From: Streptomyces sp. B93
GTDB lineage: Bacteria; Actinomycetota; Actinomycetes; Streptomycetales; Streptomycetaceae
Reading direction: 5' to 3'
Assembly (NCBI RefSeq): GCF_018070565.1
Contig: NZ_JAGPXL010000043.1
Location: forward strand, 1 to 57,864
Length of the DNA: 57,864 nucleotides
The first letter of the stretch is position 1; each line of letters opens with the position of its first letter. Shown in pieces: positions 35,032 to 42,426 of the stretch. The translations under genes were made by a program, and so were the position numbers. The notes beneath the pieces were generated by a model. That model was not told the origin of the DNA and did not search any database. It saw nothing but the letters and a program-made list of their open reading frames with translations.

Positions 35032-35976
35032 TCACACCCCGTCAGCGGGCGCGTCCAGCACGGCCTCCCAGGTGTCCACCGCGTAGTGCACCGACATGCC
35101 GTTGCGGCCGTACAGCTGGGGTGCGCCGGTCGAGTTGGCGGTGTCCACGCCGAGCCCGATCGTGTCCCGGCCGCGGGCGGCGTACACCGCGAAGGCGTGC
35201 CGGAGCAGCAGTCCGCCCAGGCCCCGGCCGCGCGCGTCGGACAGGACGCCGAGGCTGCGGATCCATCCCATGGCCTCGCGGTCGTCCCGGGAGAGCAGGA
35301 AGCCCGCGTCGCCGAGGTCGTCGGTGGACACCAGCCACGCCAGTGACCAGTCGACGCGGTCGGCGCCGATGTCGTGCAGCCACTGCGGGTAGGTGCGTGG
35401 CTGGAAGTCGAAGTGCTGGGCGAACGTCGCCTGGTACAGCGCGTGCATCCGCTCCCGGTCCGCCTCGTCGGCGCACGGCCGTATCCGCACCCCGGCGGGC
35501 GGCGTCGGCGCGAGGTCCGTCGCCGGGTCCAGGGCCCGCCGCAGCACGTGGTAGCGCCGTACGGTGGTCCAGCCGCGCTTTTCCAGCAGCGCGAGGTCGA
35601 GCGTGGGCCGCACGTTGAGGTGCAGGTGCACCACCGCGCGGGGGGCGCCGTTGGCCCGCGCCTTGTCGACGGCCCTGGCCTCCATCTCGTCCAGCACCAG
35701 CTCGCCCGCCCGCTGGTGGTCGGGGAGGACGTAGTGGTCGATGTCGACGCGTTCGCCGCCGGACTCGTCCCACAGCAGTCCGTAGGCGACGAGGTGGTCG
35801 CCGTTGAAGGCCAGCCAGGAGTCGCGTGCGAGGTCGGCCTCGGGGTGGCTGAGGTCCGTCTCGACGGTGTGCAGGTCCGTCTCGGGGCGGCCGATCTCGA
35901 TGCGGTCGACCTCGTTGAGCAGTTCGGTGATGGCGGGCGCGTCGGTCAGTGAGGCGGGCCGCAGGGTGTAGGACAT
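35032..35976 (-). CDS. tandem GNAT-fold N-acetyltransferase
   Basis: 314 residues with two GNAT domains. The first (YTLRPASLTDAPAITELLNEVDRIE, DHQRAGELVLDEMEARAVDKARA) lacks a clear acetyl-CoA loop. The second (LAWLVSTDDLGDAGFLLSR, LGVLSDARGRGLGGLLLRHAF) has the RxxGxG acetyl-CoA binding motif as RGRGLGG, followed by GVDTANSTGAPQLYGRNGM, typical of mycothiol-synthase-like tandem GNATs. The substrate is unknown. ATG 35974-35976. It is upstream, on the same strand, of nothing but the tail of the FAD-Rieske convergent region. Confidence 0.88.
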   Translation of the reverse strand: MSYTLRPASLTDAPAITELLNEVDRIEIGRPETDLHTVETDLSHPEADLARDSWLAFNGDHLVAYGLLWDESGGERVDIDHYVLPDHQRAGELVLDEMEARAVDKARANGAPRAVVHLHLNVRPTLDLALLEKRGWTTVRRYHVLRRALDPATDLAPTPPAGVRIRPCADEADRERMHALYQATFAQHFDFQPRTYPQWLHDIGADRVDWSLAWLVSTDDLGDAGFLLSRDDREAMGWIRSLGVLSDARGRGLGGLLLRHAFAVYAARGRDTIGLGVDTANSTGAPQLYGRNGMSVHYAVDTWEAVLDAPADGV

Positions 35977-35989
35977 GCAGGTCAGGGTC

Positions 35990-36035
35990 GGGGGCGCCCG
36001 GCGTGTTCCGCAACGGGTTTTCGCCGGGCGCCCCC
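35990..36035 (-). terminator. terminator of the M15 peptidase gene
   Basis: GGGGGCGCCCGGC (35990-36002) is complementary over 13 bases to GCCGGGCGCCCCC (36023-36035) with a 20-base loop. It starts 15 bases after the stop of the peptidase gene at 36050, read leftward. Confidence 0.6.
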
Positions 36036-36049
36036 GGTGTGGCGGACCG

Positions 36050-36787
36050 TCAGACGCCGCAGGTCGGTGCGGACCAGAACTGGCTGGAGCGGTGGTCCAG
36101 GTGGGTGTGGTCGTTGTGGTCGGGGTAGCCCGGGCCGAGGATGCCCCGGAAGCCGTGGTAGCGGGCCTGCTTGGCCATGGTGCACAGGGAGTGCGAACCG
36201 GCGCCGAGGTCGGCCGCGTCACCGTACAGGTGGCGGCTGCTGCTGGAGCCGCCGACCGCCGAGTTGCAGGAGTAGGACCGGAAGCCGCTGGTCACCCTGA
36301 TCGGCTGGTCGCCGAGGGCGTGCCGCAGGGCCTCCAGCTTCCACATGGTGCGCAGGGCGTTGGACTTGGCGGTCGCCGCGCTCACCGCGCCGCCGGACCA
36401 GTCGCTGTTGCACCGGTTCAGCTCGGCGTAGGAGAAGTGGATCGGCGTGCAGTCGTCGTCCTGGAGCGCGTAGAGCTTGTTGTAGGTGTTGGGGCCCGCG
36501 ACGCCGTCGGCGGCCAGGCCGTAGGCGGACTGGAAGCGCTTGAGGGCGGCGGCGGTGGCCGGTCCGAAGGAGCCGTCGACGGCCAGCACGGAGCCGTAGC
36601 CGGGGTAGCCGCCGAGCCGGATCTGGAGCTGGGTGACGTCGGAGCCGGAGGCGCCCTGGGAGAGGGTGCGGCTCCAGGTGTAGCAGCCGTCGGCGTGCGC
36701 GGTGCCCGCGGTCGCGACGGTGCCGGCCACCACGCCGGACATGACCATGACAAAGGCAGCGAAGAGTCGGACGATTCGTCTGAGCAT
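36050..36787 (-). CDS. secreted zinc D-Ala-D-Ala carboxypeptidase (peptidase M15) with peptidoglycan-binding domain
   Basis: 245 residues. Signal peptide (RIVRLFAAFVMVMSGVVAG, cleavage at AHA-D), a PG_binding_1 domain near 40-110 (VTQLQIRLGGYPGYGSVLAVDG, LKRFQSAYGLAADGVAG) and an M15_3 peptidase domain near 125-245. The zinc ligands are SRHLYGDAADLG (His and Asp) and HTHLDH (last His). It is close to the Streptomyces albus G carboxypeptidase and should trim peptide stems of cell-wall peptidoglycan. ATG 36785-36787 has GGAGAA. A pair of palindromes lies upstream. Confidence 0.93.
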   Translation of the reverse strand: MLRRIVRLFAAFVMVMSGVVAGTVATAGTAHADGCYTWSRTLSQGASGSDVTQLQIRLGGYPGYGSVLAVDGSFGPATAAALKRFQSAYGLAADGVAGPNTYNKLYALQDDDCTPIHFSYAELNRCNSDWSGGAVSAATAKSNALRTMWKLEALRHALGDQPIRVTSGFRSYSCNSAVGGSSSSRHLYGDAADLGAGSHSLCTMAKQARYHGFRGILGPGYPDHNDHTHLDHRSSQFWSAPTCGV

Positions 36788-36848
36788 GCGTTCTCCAGAC
36801 CGAGAGGGACGGAACGGATGAGCGATGGCCGAGCGGGACGTGCCGTGT

Positions 36849-36892
36849 GACGCGCGTCGACATGGAACGTGTCCGTCCATGTGACGCGCGTC
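36849..36892. promoter_or_regulatory. paired palindromes GACGCGCGTC upstream of the peptidase gene
   Basis: The perfect palindrome GACGCGCGTC occurs at 36849-36858 and 36883-36892, each inside TGTGACGCGCGTC(G/A)A. Centre spacing is 34 bases, about three helical turns. The second copy overlaps a TTGACG -35-like box on the minus strand, suggesting direct control of the peptidase promoter. Confidence 0.55.
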
Positions 36893-37044
36893 AACCATGG
36901 AGCAGTCGGATGCTCCGCGCAAGACCTCCGATGTGGGCCAGGCCACGTCCCGGGGGCGGTCCGGGTCATATCGACGGGGGTGCGCCGCGGGTTACCTTCG
37001 ATGCCCAGCCCCGTTCCCCCGCACGCAACCGGACGGCCCGCCCC

Positions 37045-37590
37045 GTGCTCGCAGACCTCTCCCCGCTGATCGCCGCGACCACCTACTGGCTGACCCGCGC
37101 CTACCCCGCCTCCGGCGGCGCCCTGGCCGCCGCCCTCTGCGAGGCGCAGGCCCGGCAGGCCGTGACCGTCGCCGCCTGGCTGCGCTACCCCACGCCCACC
37201 GACGCGGCCCTGGTCGGCATCGCGGGCACCGGCGGCTCCGCCCGGCTCGACGGGCTGGGCGGGCTGGGCGGGCTGGGCGGAGCGGACGCGACCGGGTACG
37301 ACACCGGCGACGACGAGGCCTGGCGCACCTGGGTCGACGAGACCGTGGCGAGCTGGGCCGCCTGCCTGCTCGCCGACCCCGGGCTGGCCGGTCTCGCGGT
37401 GGCCGCCCTCGCCGGCGGCGGCCACTCGGCCGGAGCACTGGTGGACTTCCGGCGCCTGGTGGCGCCCGACGACCAGGACCGCTCGGCGGCGGTACTGCTG
37501 CGCCACCCCGACCTGCTGGCGCCGGTCGCGGGGCTGCACCAGGAGGAACTGGTGGCCCGACTGGGGCCGGGACCGGCCCTGATCGCCTGA
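37045..37590 (+). CDS. hypothetical protein with a Gly-Leu-Gly repeat
   Basis: 181 residues from GTG 37045. Helical, Ala/Leu-rich (ADLSPLIAATTYWLTRAYPA, AAALCEAQARQAVTVAAWLRY, EAWRTWVDETVASWAACLLAD). A GLGGLGGLGG stretch encoded by three exact 9-base repeats (37252-37278) sits in a loop. No catalytic motif, signal or membrane helix. Similar predicted proteins are found in Streptomyces, without known role. The start is uncertain: the frame is open upstream to 36847 and no good ribosome-binding site marks any start. Confidence 0.6.
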   Translation: MLADLSPLIAATTYWLTRAYPASGGALAAALCEAQARQAVTVAAWLRYPTPTDAALVGIAGTGGSARLDGLGGLGGLGGADATGYDTGDDEAWRTWVDETVASWAACLLADPGLAGLAVAALAGGGHSAGALVDFRRLVAPDDQDRSAAVLLRHPDLLAPVAGLHQEELVARLGPGPALIA

Positions 37591-37930
37591 GGGGGACCGT
37601 CCCGCGACCGGTTTCCGGCCCTCCGGCGGGTCTCGAGGGAGTCTTGCGCGGGTCTCGTCCGGATCTGTGACGGACCTCAGGCGGACCTCAGGCGGACCTC
37701 AGGCGGTCCTCAGGCCGATCTTCAGCCGGGCGGGTCGTCAGGAGGTCTTCCGGGGGTCTTCAGGGGGTCTTTCTCGGGGCCTGATCGACCGGTGCTCGGA
37801 CAGGGCTCCCCCTCACCCTCGCCCGCCTCACCCTCGTCCCCCTGGCCCCAGCCGCCCCGGAGCATGAAAGCGGCACCCCTGGTTACCCGTCAGCGTCGTC
37901 CTGGCGTCGGCGGGAAGGCGGGTCGAGTTC
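37591..37930. other. intergenic region with simple repeats
   Basis: 340 bases without a convincing gene. The first two thirds contain several families of short repeats built on GGACCTCAGG and GGGTCTTC; the last 80 bases lead into the epimerase gene. No clear promoter hexamers are seen. Confidence 0.5.
37671..37714. repeat. 11-base tandem repeat, four copies
   Basis: CGGACCTCAGG is repeated three times exactly and once with one change (CGGTCCTCAGG), followed by the degenerate unit CCGATCTTCAG. The unit length of about one helical turn would place the same bases on one face of DNA. Confidence 0.85.
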
Positions 37931-39019
37931 ATGATGCCGATGACGATGTTCACCACCCGGCCCGGCCGGCCGCCCTCCTGGCGGCGGGCCCTCGTTACCG
38001 GCGGAGCGGGCTTCCTCGGCTCGCACCTGTGCACCCGGCTGCTGGACGCGGGCACCGAGGTCGACTGCCTGGACGACCTCACCACCGGGCGGCCCGGCAA
38101 CGTCGAGCACCTCGCCGCCCGCCCCGGCTTCCGCTTCCTGCACCTCGACATCACGGACCCGTGCGCCCCGGACGCCGTCACCGGCCCCTACGACCTCGTC
38201 CTGCACCTGGCCGGACCGGGGGCGCCCGCGGACTGTCGGCGCCGTCCGCTGAAGTCCCTCGACGCCGCCGGGCTGGGCACCCGTACCGCGCTCGGCCTGG
38301 CCGACCGCGACGGGGCCCGCTTCCTGCTCGTCTCCTCGGCCGAGGCCTGCGACGGCCGCGGCGACGACGGCCCGCCGCGCAGCCCCTGGGACGACGGGCA
38401 CGGCGACACCGCCGACGCGCCGGACCCCATCGGCCCGCTGCACACCTACGCCGAGGCCGCGCGGTTCGCCGAGGCCCTGGTCACCGCCCACGCGGGCGCC
38501 CGCGCCAGCAACGCGGGGATCGTGCGGCTGTACCCGTCGTACGGCCCCCGGATGCGGACCGACGACGGCCGCACCCTGTCCACCCTCATCCACCACGCCC
38601 TGGCCGGGGCCCCGCTCACCGTCCCCGGTGACGGCAGCCGCCCGCTGTCCGTGTGCTACGCCGACGACACCGCCGAAGGCATCCTGCTGGTGGCCGCGAG
38701 CCGCTCGGTACGCCCCGTCGACATCGGCGCCGACCCGGAACCGACCGTCGCCGAGGTCGCCCGCGCGGTGCTCGGCCTGACCGGCTCGCACGCCCCGCTG
38801 GAATTCACCGACGCGCCGGAACGCCGGTCCGGTGGCCCCTTCGACGGACGGCCGGACGGACGGGGACCCGACACCGGCTTCGCCCGCGAGCTGTACGGCT
38901 GGGTGCCCAAGGTGTCCTGGCGGGAGGGCCTGGCCCGGACCGTCACCGCCGTCTCCGGCTGCCCCGGACCCGCCCCGGCCACCACCGCCGGACACGGCAC
39001 GGGCCGGTGGCTGCCGTGA
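37931..39019 (+). CDS. NAD-dependent epimerase/dehydratase-like protein with altered catalytic site
   Basis: 362 residues, extended SDR fold. The NAD-binding motif GGAGFLG is at 24-30 and resembles UDP-glucuronate decarboxylases and dTDP-glucose dehydratases (VDCLDDLTTGRPGNVEHL, FRFLHLDITDP, LHLAGP, LLVSSAEACDG). The active-site YxxxK reads YAEAA (Y173, A177): the catalytic Lys is replaced by Ala. NAD binding may persist without normal chemistry. The last 35 residues are Pro/Gly-rich. ATG 37931 follows GGAAGGCGGG. It overlaps the glycosyltransferase gene by four bases, so it belongs to sugar metabolism. Confidence 0.88.
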   Translation: MMPMTMFTTRPGRPPSWRRALVTGGAGFLGSHLCTRLLDAGTEVDCLDDLTTGRPGNVEHLAARPGFRFLHLDITDPCAPDAVTGPYDLVLHLAGPGAPADCRRRPLKSLDAAGLGTRTALGLADRDGARFLLVSSAEACDGRGDDGPPRSPWDDGHGDTADAPDPIGPLHTYAEAARFAEALVTAHAGARASNAGIVRLYPSYGPRMRTDDGRTLSTLIHHALAGAPLTVPGDGSRPLSVCYADDTAEGILLVAASRSVRPVDIGADPEPTVAEVARAVLGLTGSHAPLEFTDAPERRSGGPFDGRPDGRGPDTGFARELYGWVPKVSWREGLARTVTAVSGCPGPAPATTAGHGTGRWLP

Positions 39020-39966
39020 AGGCCCTCGTCGTCCGCCCCGACGGCTTCACCGGCGTCCTGCTGTCCGGCCCCGCCGTCCGCGCGCTCGCCACCCGCGCCT
39101 CCCGCGTCACCATGCTCTGCGCCTCCCCGGGCGCGCCCGCCGCACGCCTGCTGCCGCACGTCGACGACGTCCTGGTGTGGGACGGGCCCTGGGACCCCGG
39201 AGCCGGTGCGCCCGGGAGCGAGGCGGACACCGGACGGATGATCAGGCGGCTGCGGCAGGAGGCGTACGACATCGCCCTCGTCCTCGCCCCGCGCGGCCAG
39301 AGCCCGCTGCCCGCCGCCCGGCTGCTGCGCACCGCCGACGTGCGCCGCATCGGCGCCGACTGCCCGGCTCCCGGCGGCGCGTCCGGCGAGGGGGACCCGG
39401 AGGGCCCGCTCGACCTGTCGTACCGGCGGCCACCGGACCGGCACGAGGCGGCGGCCGCCCTCGACGCCGCCGCCGCGATGGGCTTCCGGCTGCGCACCGG
39501 CGACGACGGCCGACTGCGGGTGCTCCCGGCACCCGACACCGCGTCGCTCACCGGCAACGGCCCCTACGTCGTCGTCCACCCCGGCGGCACCGGGAGGCGG
39601 GCCCCCGCGCGTTGTGCGCAGGCGGCGGAACTGCTCGCCGACGCCGGTCACCGGGTCGTCGTCACCGGAGACGCCACCGAGGCGCCGCTCACCCGGGGGG
39701 TCAGCGGCGGCACGGCCGTCGACCTGGGCGGCCGGACCACGCCCCGGCAGCTGGCCGGGGTGCTGCGGGCCGCGGACGCCGTGGTCGCCGGGGACCCGGC
39801 CGCCGCCCAGCTGGCCGCCGCGGTCGCCACACCCGTCGTCGCCCTGCCGGGGCCCGGGACGCCGTACCGGGTGCCCGCGATCGCCCTGGGGGACGGGGAC
39901 GGTTCCGGCTTCGCTCCGCTGGACGTCGTGCGGGCCGTACGGGAACTGCTCGCCCCCGGCCGGTGA
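39016..39966 (+). CDS. glycosyltransferase family 9 (heptosyltransferase-like)
   Basis: 316 residues. Pattern VKALVVRPDGFTGVLLSGPAVRALA, VDDVLVWDGPWD, YDIALVLAPRGQSPLPAARL, YVVVHPGGTGRRAP and AVVAGDPAAAQLAAAVATPVVALPGP is that of GT-B family 9, which transfers heptose or related sugars to lipid or cell-surface acceptors. Actinobacteria lack LPS, so the acceptor is likely a glycolipid, teichoic-type polymer or natural product. GTG 39016 overlaps the epimerase stop (GTGA). The pair forms a two-gene unit, convergent with the MFS gene. Confidence 0.88.
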   Translation: MKALVVRPDGFTGVLLSGPAVRALATRASRVTMLCASPGAPAARLLPHVDDVLVWDGPWDPGAGAPGSEADTGRMIRRLRQEAYDIALVLAPRGQSPLPAARLLRTADVRRIGADCPAPGGASGEGDPEGPLDLSYRRPPDRHEAAAALDAAAAMGFRLRTGDDGRLRVLPAPDTASLTGNGPYVVVHPGGTGRRAPARCAQAAELLADAGHRVVVTGDATEAPLTRGVSGGTAVDLGGRTTPRQLAGVLRAADAVVAGDPAAAQLAAAVATPVVALPGPGTPYRVPAIALGDGDGSGFAPLDVVRAVRELLAPGR

Positions 39967-39976
39967 GCCCCGCGGG

Positions 39977-41335
39977 TCAGGCGGCCGTGCCCAGCGCCGC
40001 CGGGGCGGGGGTGTGGTCCTCGTCCCCGCGGAGCACGACCGGCTGCACGGTGCGGCGGCGGTGCAGCAGGTGGCCCGAGGCGATCGAGCAGGCGATGATC
40101 AGGCCGCCCGCGACCAGCGCGCCGCGCGCGCCCGCCAGCTCCATCAGCAGCCCCAGGGCGGGCGGCCCGCCCAGGCTCCACACCGTGCCGACGCTGCCCC
40201 AGACACCGAGCACCCGGCCCCGCAGACGGGACGGCGGGTCGGTCTGGAGAACGGCCGTCCCGGCGGTGTCGGAGACGGACTCCACGACGGCCATCGGCAG
40301 CACCAGCACCAGCAGCACCGCCAGCGACGGCGAGAGACCGGCCGCCACCTGGAGCAGTCCGCCCACCGCGGCGAGGGTGCCCACGAGGCGCACCGAGGGC
40401 CTGCGCAGCCGCGCGCCGAGGACGGCGCCGACGATGCCGCCCACGGCGAGTACGGTGGAGACGGTGCCGAACGCCCCGGCGCCGCCCGCGAGCGGCCCGG
40501 TGACCAGGACGGCCAGGGTGAGGGCGTAGTTCCGGCCGAAGACCGCGCTGACGCCGGTGACGGCGGCGAGCGCGACCAGCCGGGGCCGTCGCACGAAGTA
40601 GGCCAGGCCCTGCCGGACGGTGAGGTCACGGCCGTCCCGCTTGGCGGCGCCGGGCAGCGACTTCACCGGTGCCACCCGCACCGTCCCGGGCGCGGGCCGC
40701 AGGAACGGGATCACCGCGGTGACGAAGAGGAACGACAGCCCGTTGGCCGCGTACGCGGAGGCGGTGCCGAGCACACCCACCGTGACACCGGCCAGCGCCG
40801 CACCGGCGAGCCGTCCCGCGTTGTGCACCAGCGCGCCCACGCCGATCGCGGACGGGAGGTCCTGCGGCGGCACCAGGTCGTTGCCGAGCAGGGCGCACGC
40901 CGGTCCGTCGACGGTCGCGACGACGCCGGTCACGGCGGCCAGCACCATCAGCGAGGCCAGGTTCAGCTGGTCCAGCGCCACCAGGGTCGCCGTCACGAAC
41001 GCGATCGTGCCGAGGGCGGCCTGGCTGACGGCCGCCGTCAGTTTGCGCGGGAAGCGGTCCACGGCCGCGCCGCCCACCAGGCTCATCAGCAGGGCGGGGG
41101 CCGCCTGCACGGACATGGACAGGCCGGTCGCGGCGGCGGACCCGGTGATCTGGAGGACCAGCAGGTTCTGCACGGTCAGCTGCATCCACGTACCGGCGTT
41201 GGACACGAAGTTGGCGAGGGACCACCAGCGCATGCTGCGGTACCGCAGCGCCCGCCAGGGCGAGCGCGACTCGCGGGGCGCCGCGGCCGTTTCGGGCGCG
41301 GGGGAGGGCAGGGCAGGGGCGGGGGAGGAAGACAC
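39977..41335 (-). CDS. MFS exporter (EntS/MFS_3-like)
   Basis: About 452 residues with twelve membrane helices, of the group that includes enterobactin exporter EntS and macrolide pumps (FVSNAGTWMQLTVQNLLVLQITGSAA, GGAAVDRFPRKLTAAVSQ for the A-loop, VVATVDGPACALLGNDLV). It expels a small molecule using the proton gradient. Cytoplasmic tails are short. GTG 41333-41335 is chosen because the upstream 33 codons are Arg/Ser-rich and have no family counterpart. It sits immediately downstream of a tandem 11-base repeat. Convergent with the GT9 gene, 11 bases apart. Confidence 0.9.
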   Translation of the reverse strand: MSSSPAPALPSPAPETAAAPRESRSPWRALRYRSMRWWSLANFVSNAGTWMQLTVQNLLVLQITGSAAATGLSMSVQAAPALLMSLVGGAAVDRFPRKLTAAVSQAALGTIAFVTATLVALDQLNLASLMVLAAVTGVVATVDGPACALLGNDLVPPQDLPSAIGVGALVHNAGRLAGAALAGVTVGVLGTASAYAANGLSFLFVTAVIPFLRPAPGTVRVAPVKSLPGAAKRDGRDLTVRQGLAYFVRRPRLVALAAVTGVSAVFGRNYALTLAVLVTGPLAGGAGAFGTVSTVLAVGGIVGAVLGARLRRPSVRLVGTLAAVGGLLQVAAGLSPSLAVLLVLVLPMAVVESVSDTAGTAVLQTDPPSRLRGRVLGVWGSVGTVWSLGGPPALGLLMELAGARGALVAGGLIIACSIASGHLLHRRRTVQPVVLRGDEDHTPAPAALGTAA

Positions 41336-41337
41336 AG

Positions 41338-41359
41338 TGCGTACTCGATGCGTACTCGA
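41338..41359. repeat. two tandem copies of an 11-base unit at the MFS start
   Basis: TGCGTACTCGA occurs twice without a gap, ending three bases upstream of the GTG of the MFS gene read leftward. It covers the place of the ribosome-binding site or of a start-proximal operator. No Shine-Dalgarno sequence is visible there. Confidence 0.7.
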
Positions 41360-41595
41360 AAAGACGGCGCCGGAGAACCGCCGGCTGCGCTGCGCGGCTG
41401 ATCCGAAGTGGTGCCGGATGACGGCGCGGACCATCGTGGCAGAAGAGGGGGCCGAGCCGACGGGGACGCCCGGCGCGCCCCGGCCGTGACCGTGGGCAAG
41501 TGCCGCTTCCGGAGGGCTACTTGGCCCCCTGAGTGTGGTTCCTCACAGGTGTCTGCCGCCCCGAACGCGCGAGGAGGACGCCGTACGCACGCGAA

Positions 41596-41624
41596 AGGGG
41601 CCCGTCGCCGTGCGACGGGCCCCT
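41596..41624 (-). terminator. terminator of the hemerythrin gene
   Basis: AGGGGCCCGTCG (41596-41607) and CGACGGGCCCCT (41613-41624) form a perfect 12-base stem with a five-base loop, ten bases beyond the hemerythrin stop on the minus strand. Confidence 0.8.
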
Positions 41625-41633
41625 CGGTGGCCG

Positions 41634-42197
41634 TCAGGCCTTCTTGCCGCGTCCTGTCAGCGCGTCGCGCATCCGGTCGACCAGCCCGGCACCCGGGGCG
41701 AGCAGCTTGTTCGCCGGGGGCTTGTCGGGAGCGGCCGGGTGCGGCCGGGTCGGGGCGGTCTTCTTCGCCTGCCGGACCTTGTCGCCCAGTTCGTCCAGGG
41801 TCTGAGCCGAGCAGGACGCCCGCAGGCTGGGGAAGAGGTTCTCCTCCTCGTCGGCCACGTGCGAGCGGATCTCGGCCATCAGCATCCCGATCAGCCGGTC
41901 GAACTCGGGGTCGTCGGCGGCGCACCCCTCCAGATCCTTCATGATCTGTTCGGCCTTGGAATGGTCCTCGATCTCCTTGTCGGCGATGGCGTCCCCGTCG
42001 GGCACGTGCTGGCGCACCGCCGGGTAGAGGTAGGCCTCCTCGGCGACCGAGTGGCGTACCAGTTCGATGGTCGCCTGGTCCGCGAGCAGCTTGCGGTTCT
42101 TGTCGCCGGGCGGCAGCGCCTCGATACGGCCGAACATCTCTTCGACCTCGCGGTGATCGGTCACCAGCTCGTCGATCACGTTCCCACCATGGCCCAT
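41634..42197 (-). CDS. hemerythrin HHE cation-binding domain protein
   Basis: 187 residues. The diiron four-helix bundle is seen as VTDHREVEEMFGRIE, VRHSVAEEAYLYPAV, EDHSKAEQIMKDLEG and RSHVADEEENLFPSL, giving the His and Glu ligands in the usual HHE order. A basic Pro/Lys tail follows. Such proteins bind oxygen, iron or nitric oxide and act in oxidative stress defence. ATG 42195-42197 is correct because GGAGGTG lies just upstream; an earlier GTG would be inside the ribosome-binding site. Monocistronic, closed by a strong terminator. Confidence 0.93.
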   Translation of the reverse strand: MGHGGNVIDELVTDHREVEEMFGRIEALPPGDKNRKLLADQATIELVRHSVAEEAYLYPAVRQHVPDGDAIADKEIEDHSKAEQIMKDLEGCAADDPEFDRLIGMLMAEIRSHVADEEENLFPSLRASCSAQTLDELGDKVRQAKKTAPTRPHPAAPDKPPANKLLAPGAGLVDRMRDALTGRGKKA

Positions 42198-42426
42198 GTT
42201 CTTCACCTCCACGCGGACTGCGACGGCTCCGGACCGGACCCGCCACGGCCCCGGGTGCCCTGGTGCGGGTGCGGTTAACGTCCGCGCGATCCGGCCCCGC
42301 GACCAGAGGCGCCGTACATGGGATGTTCATGCCATGTCCGTCTCGGCGTGGGTCCCACCGGCGTGGTCCTTCACGCACCCGCGCCAGGCTGCCCGAGCAT
42401 CCGATCATGGACCGAAGGAGCCCCCC

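Noticed and set aside
37667..37867. Small ORF over the 11-base repeats
   Set aside because: No ribosome-binding site, and the product simply follows the repeat; codon bias is not that of a gene.
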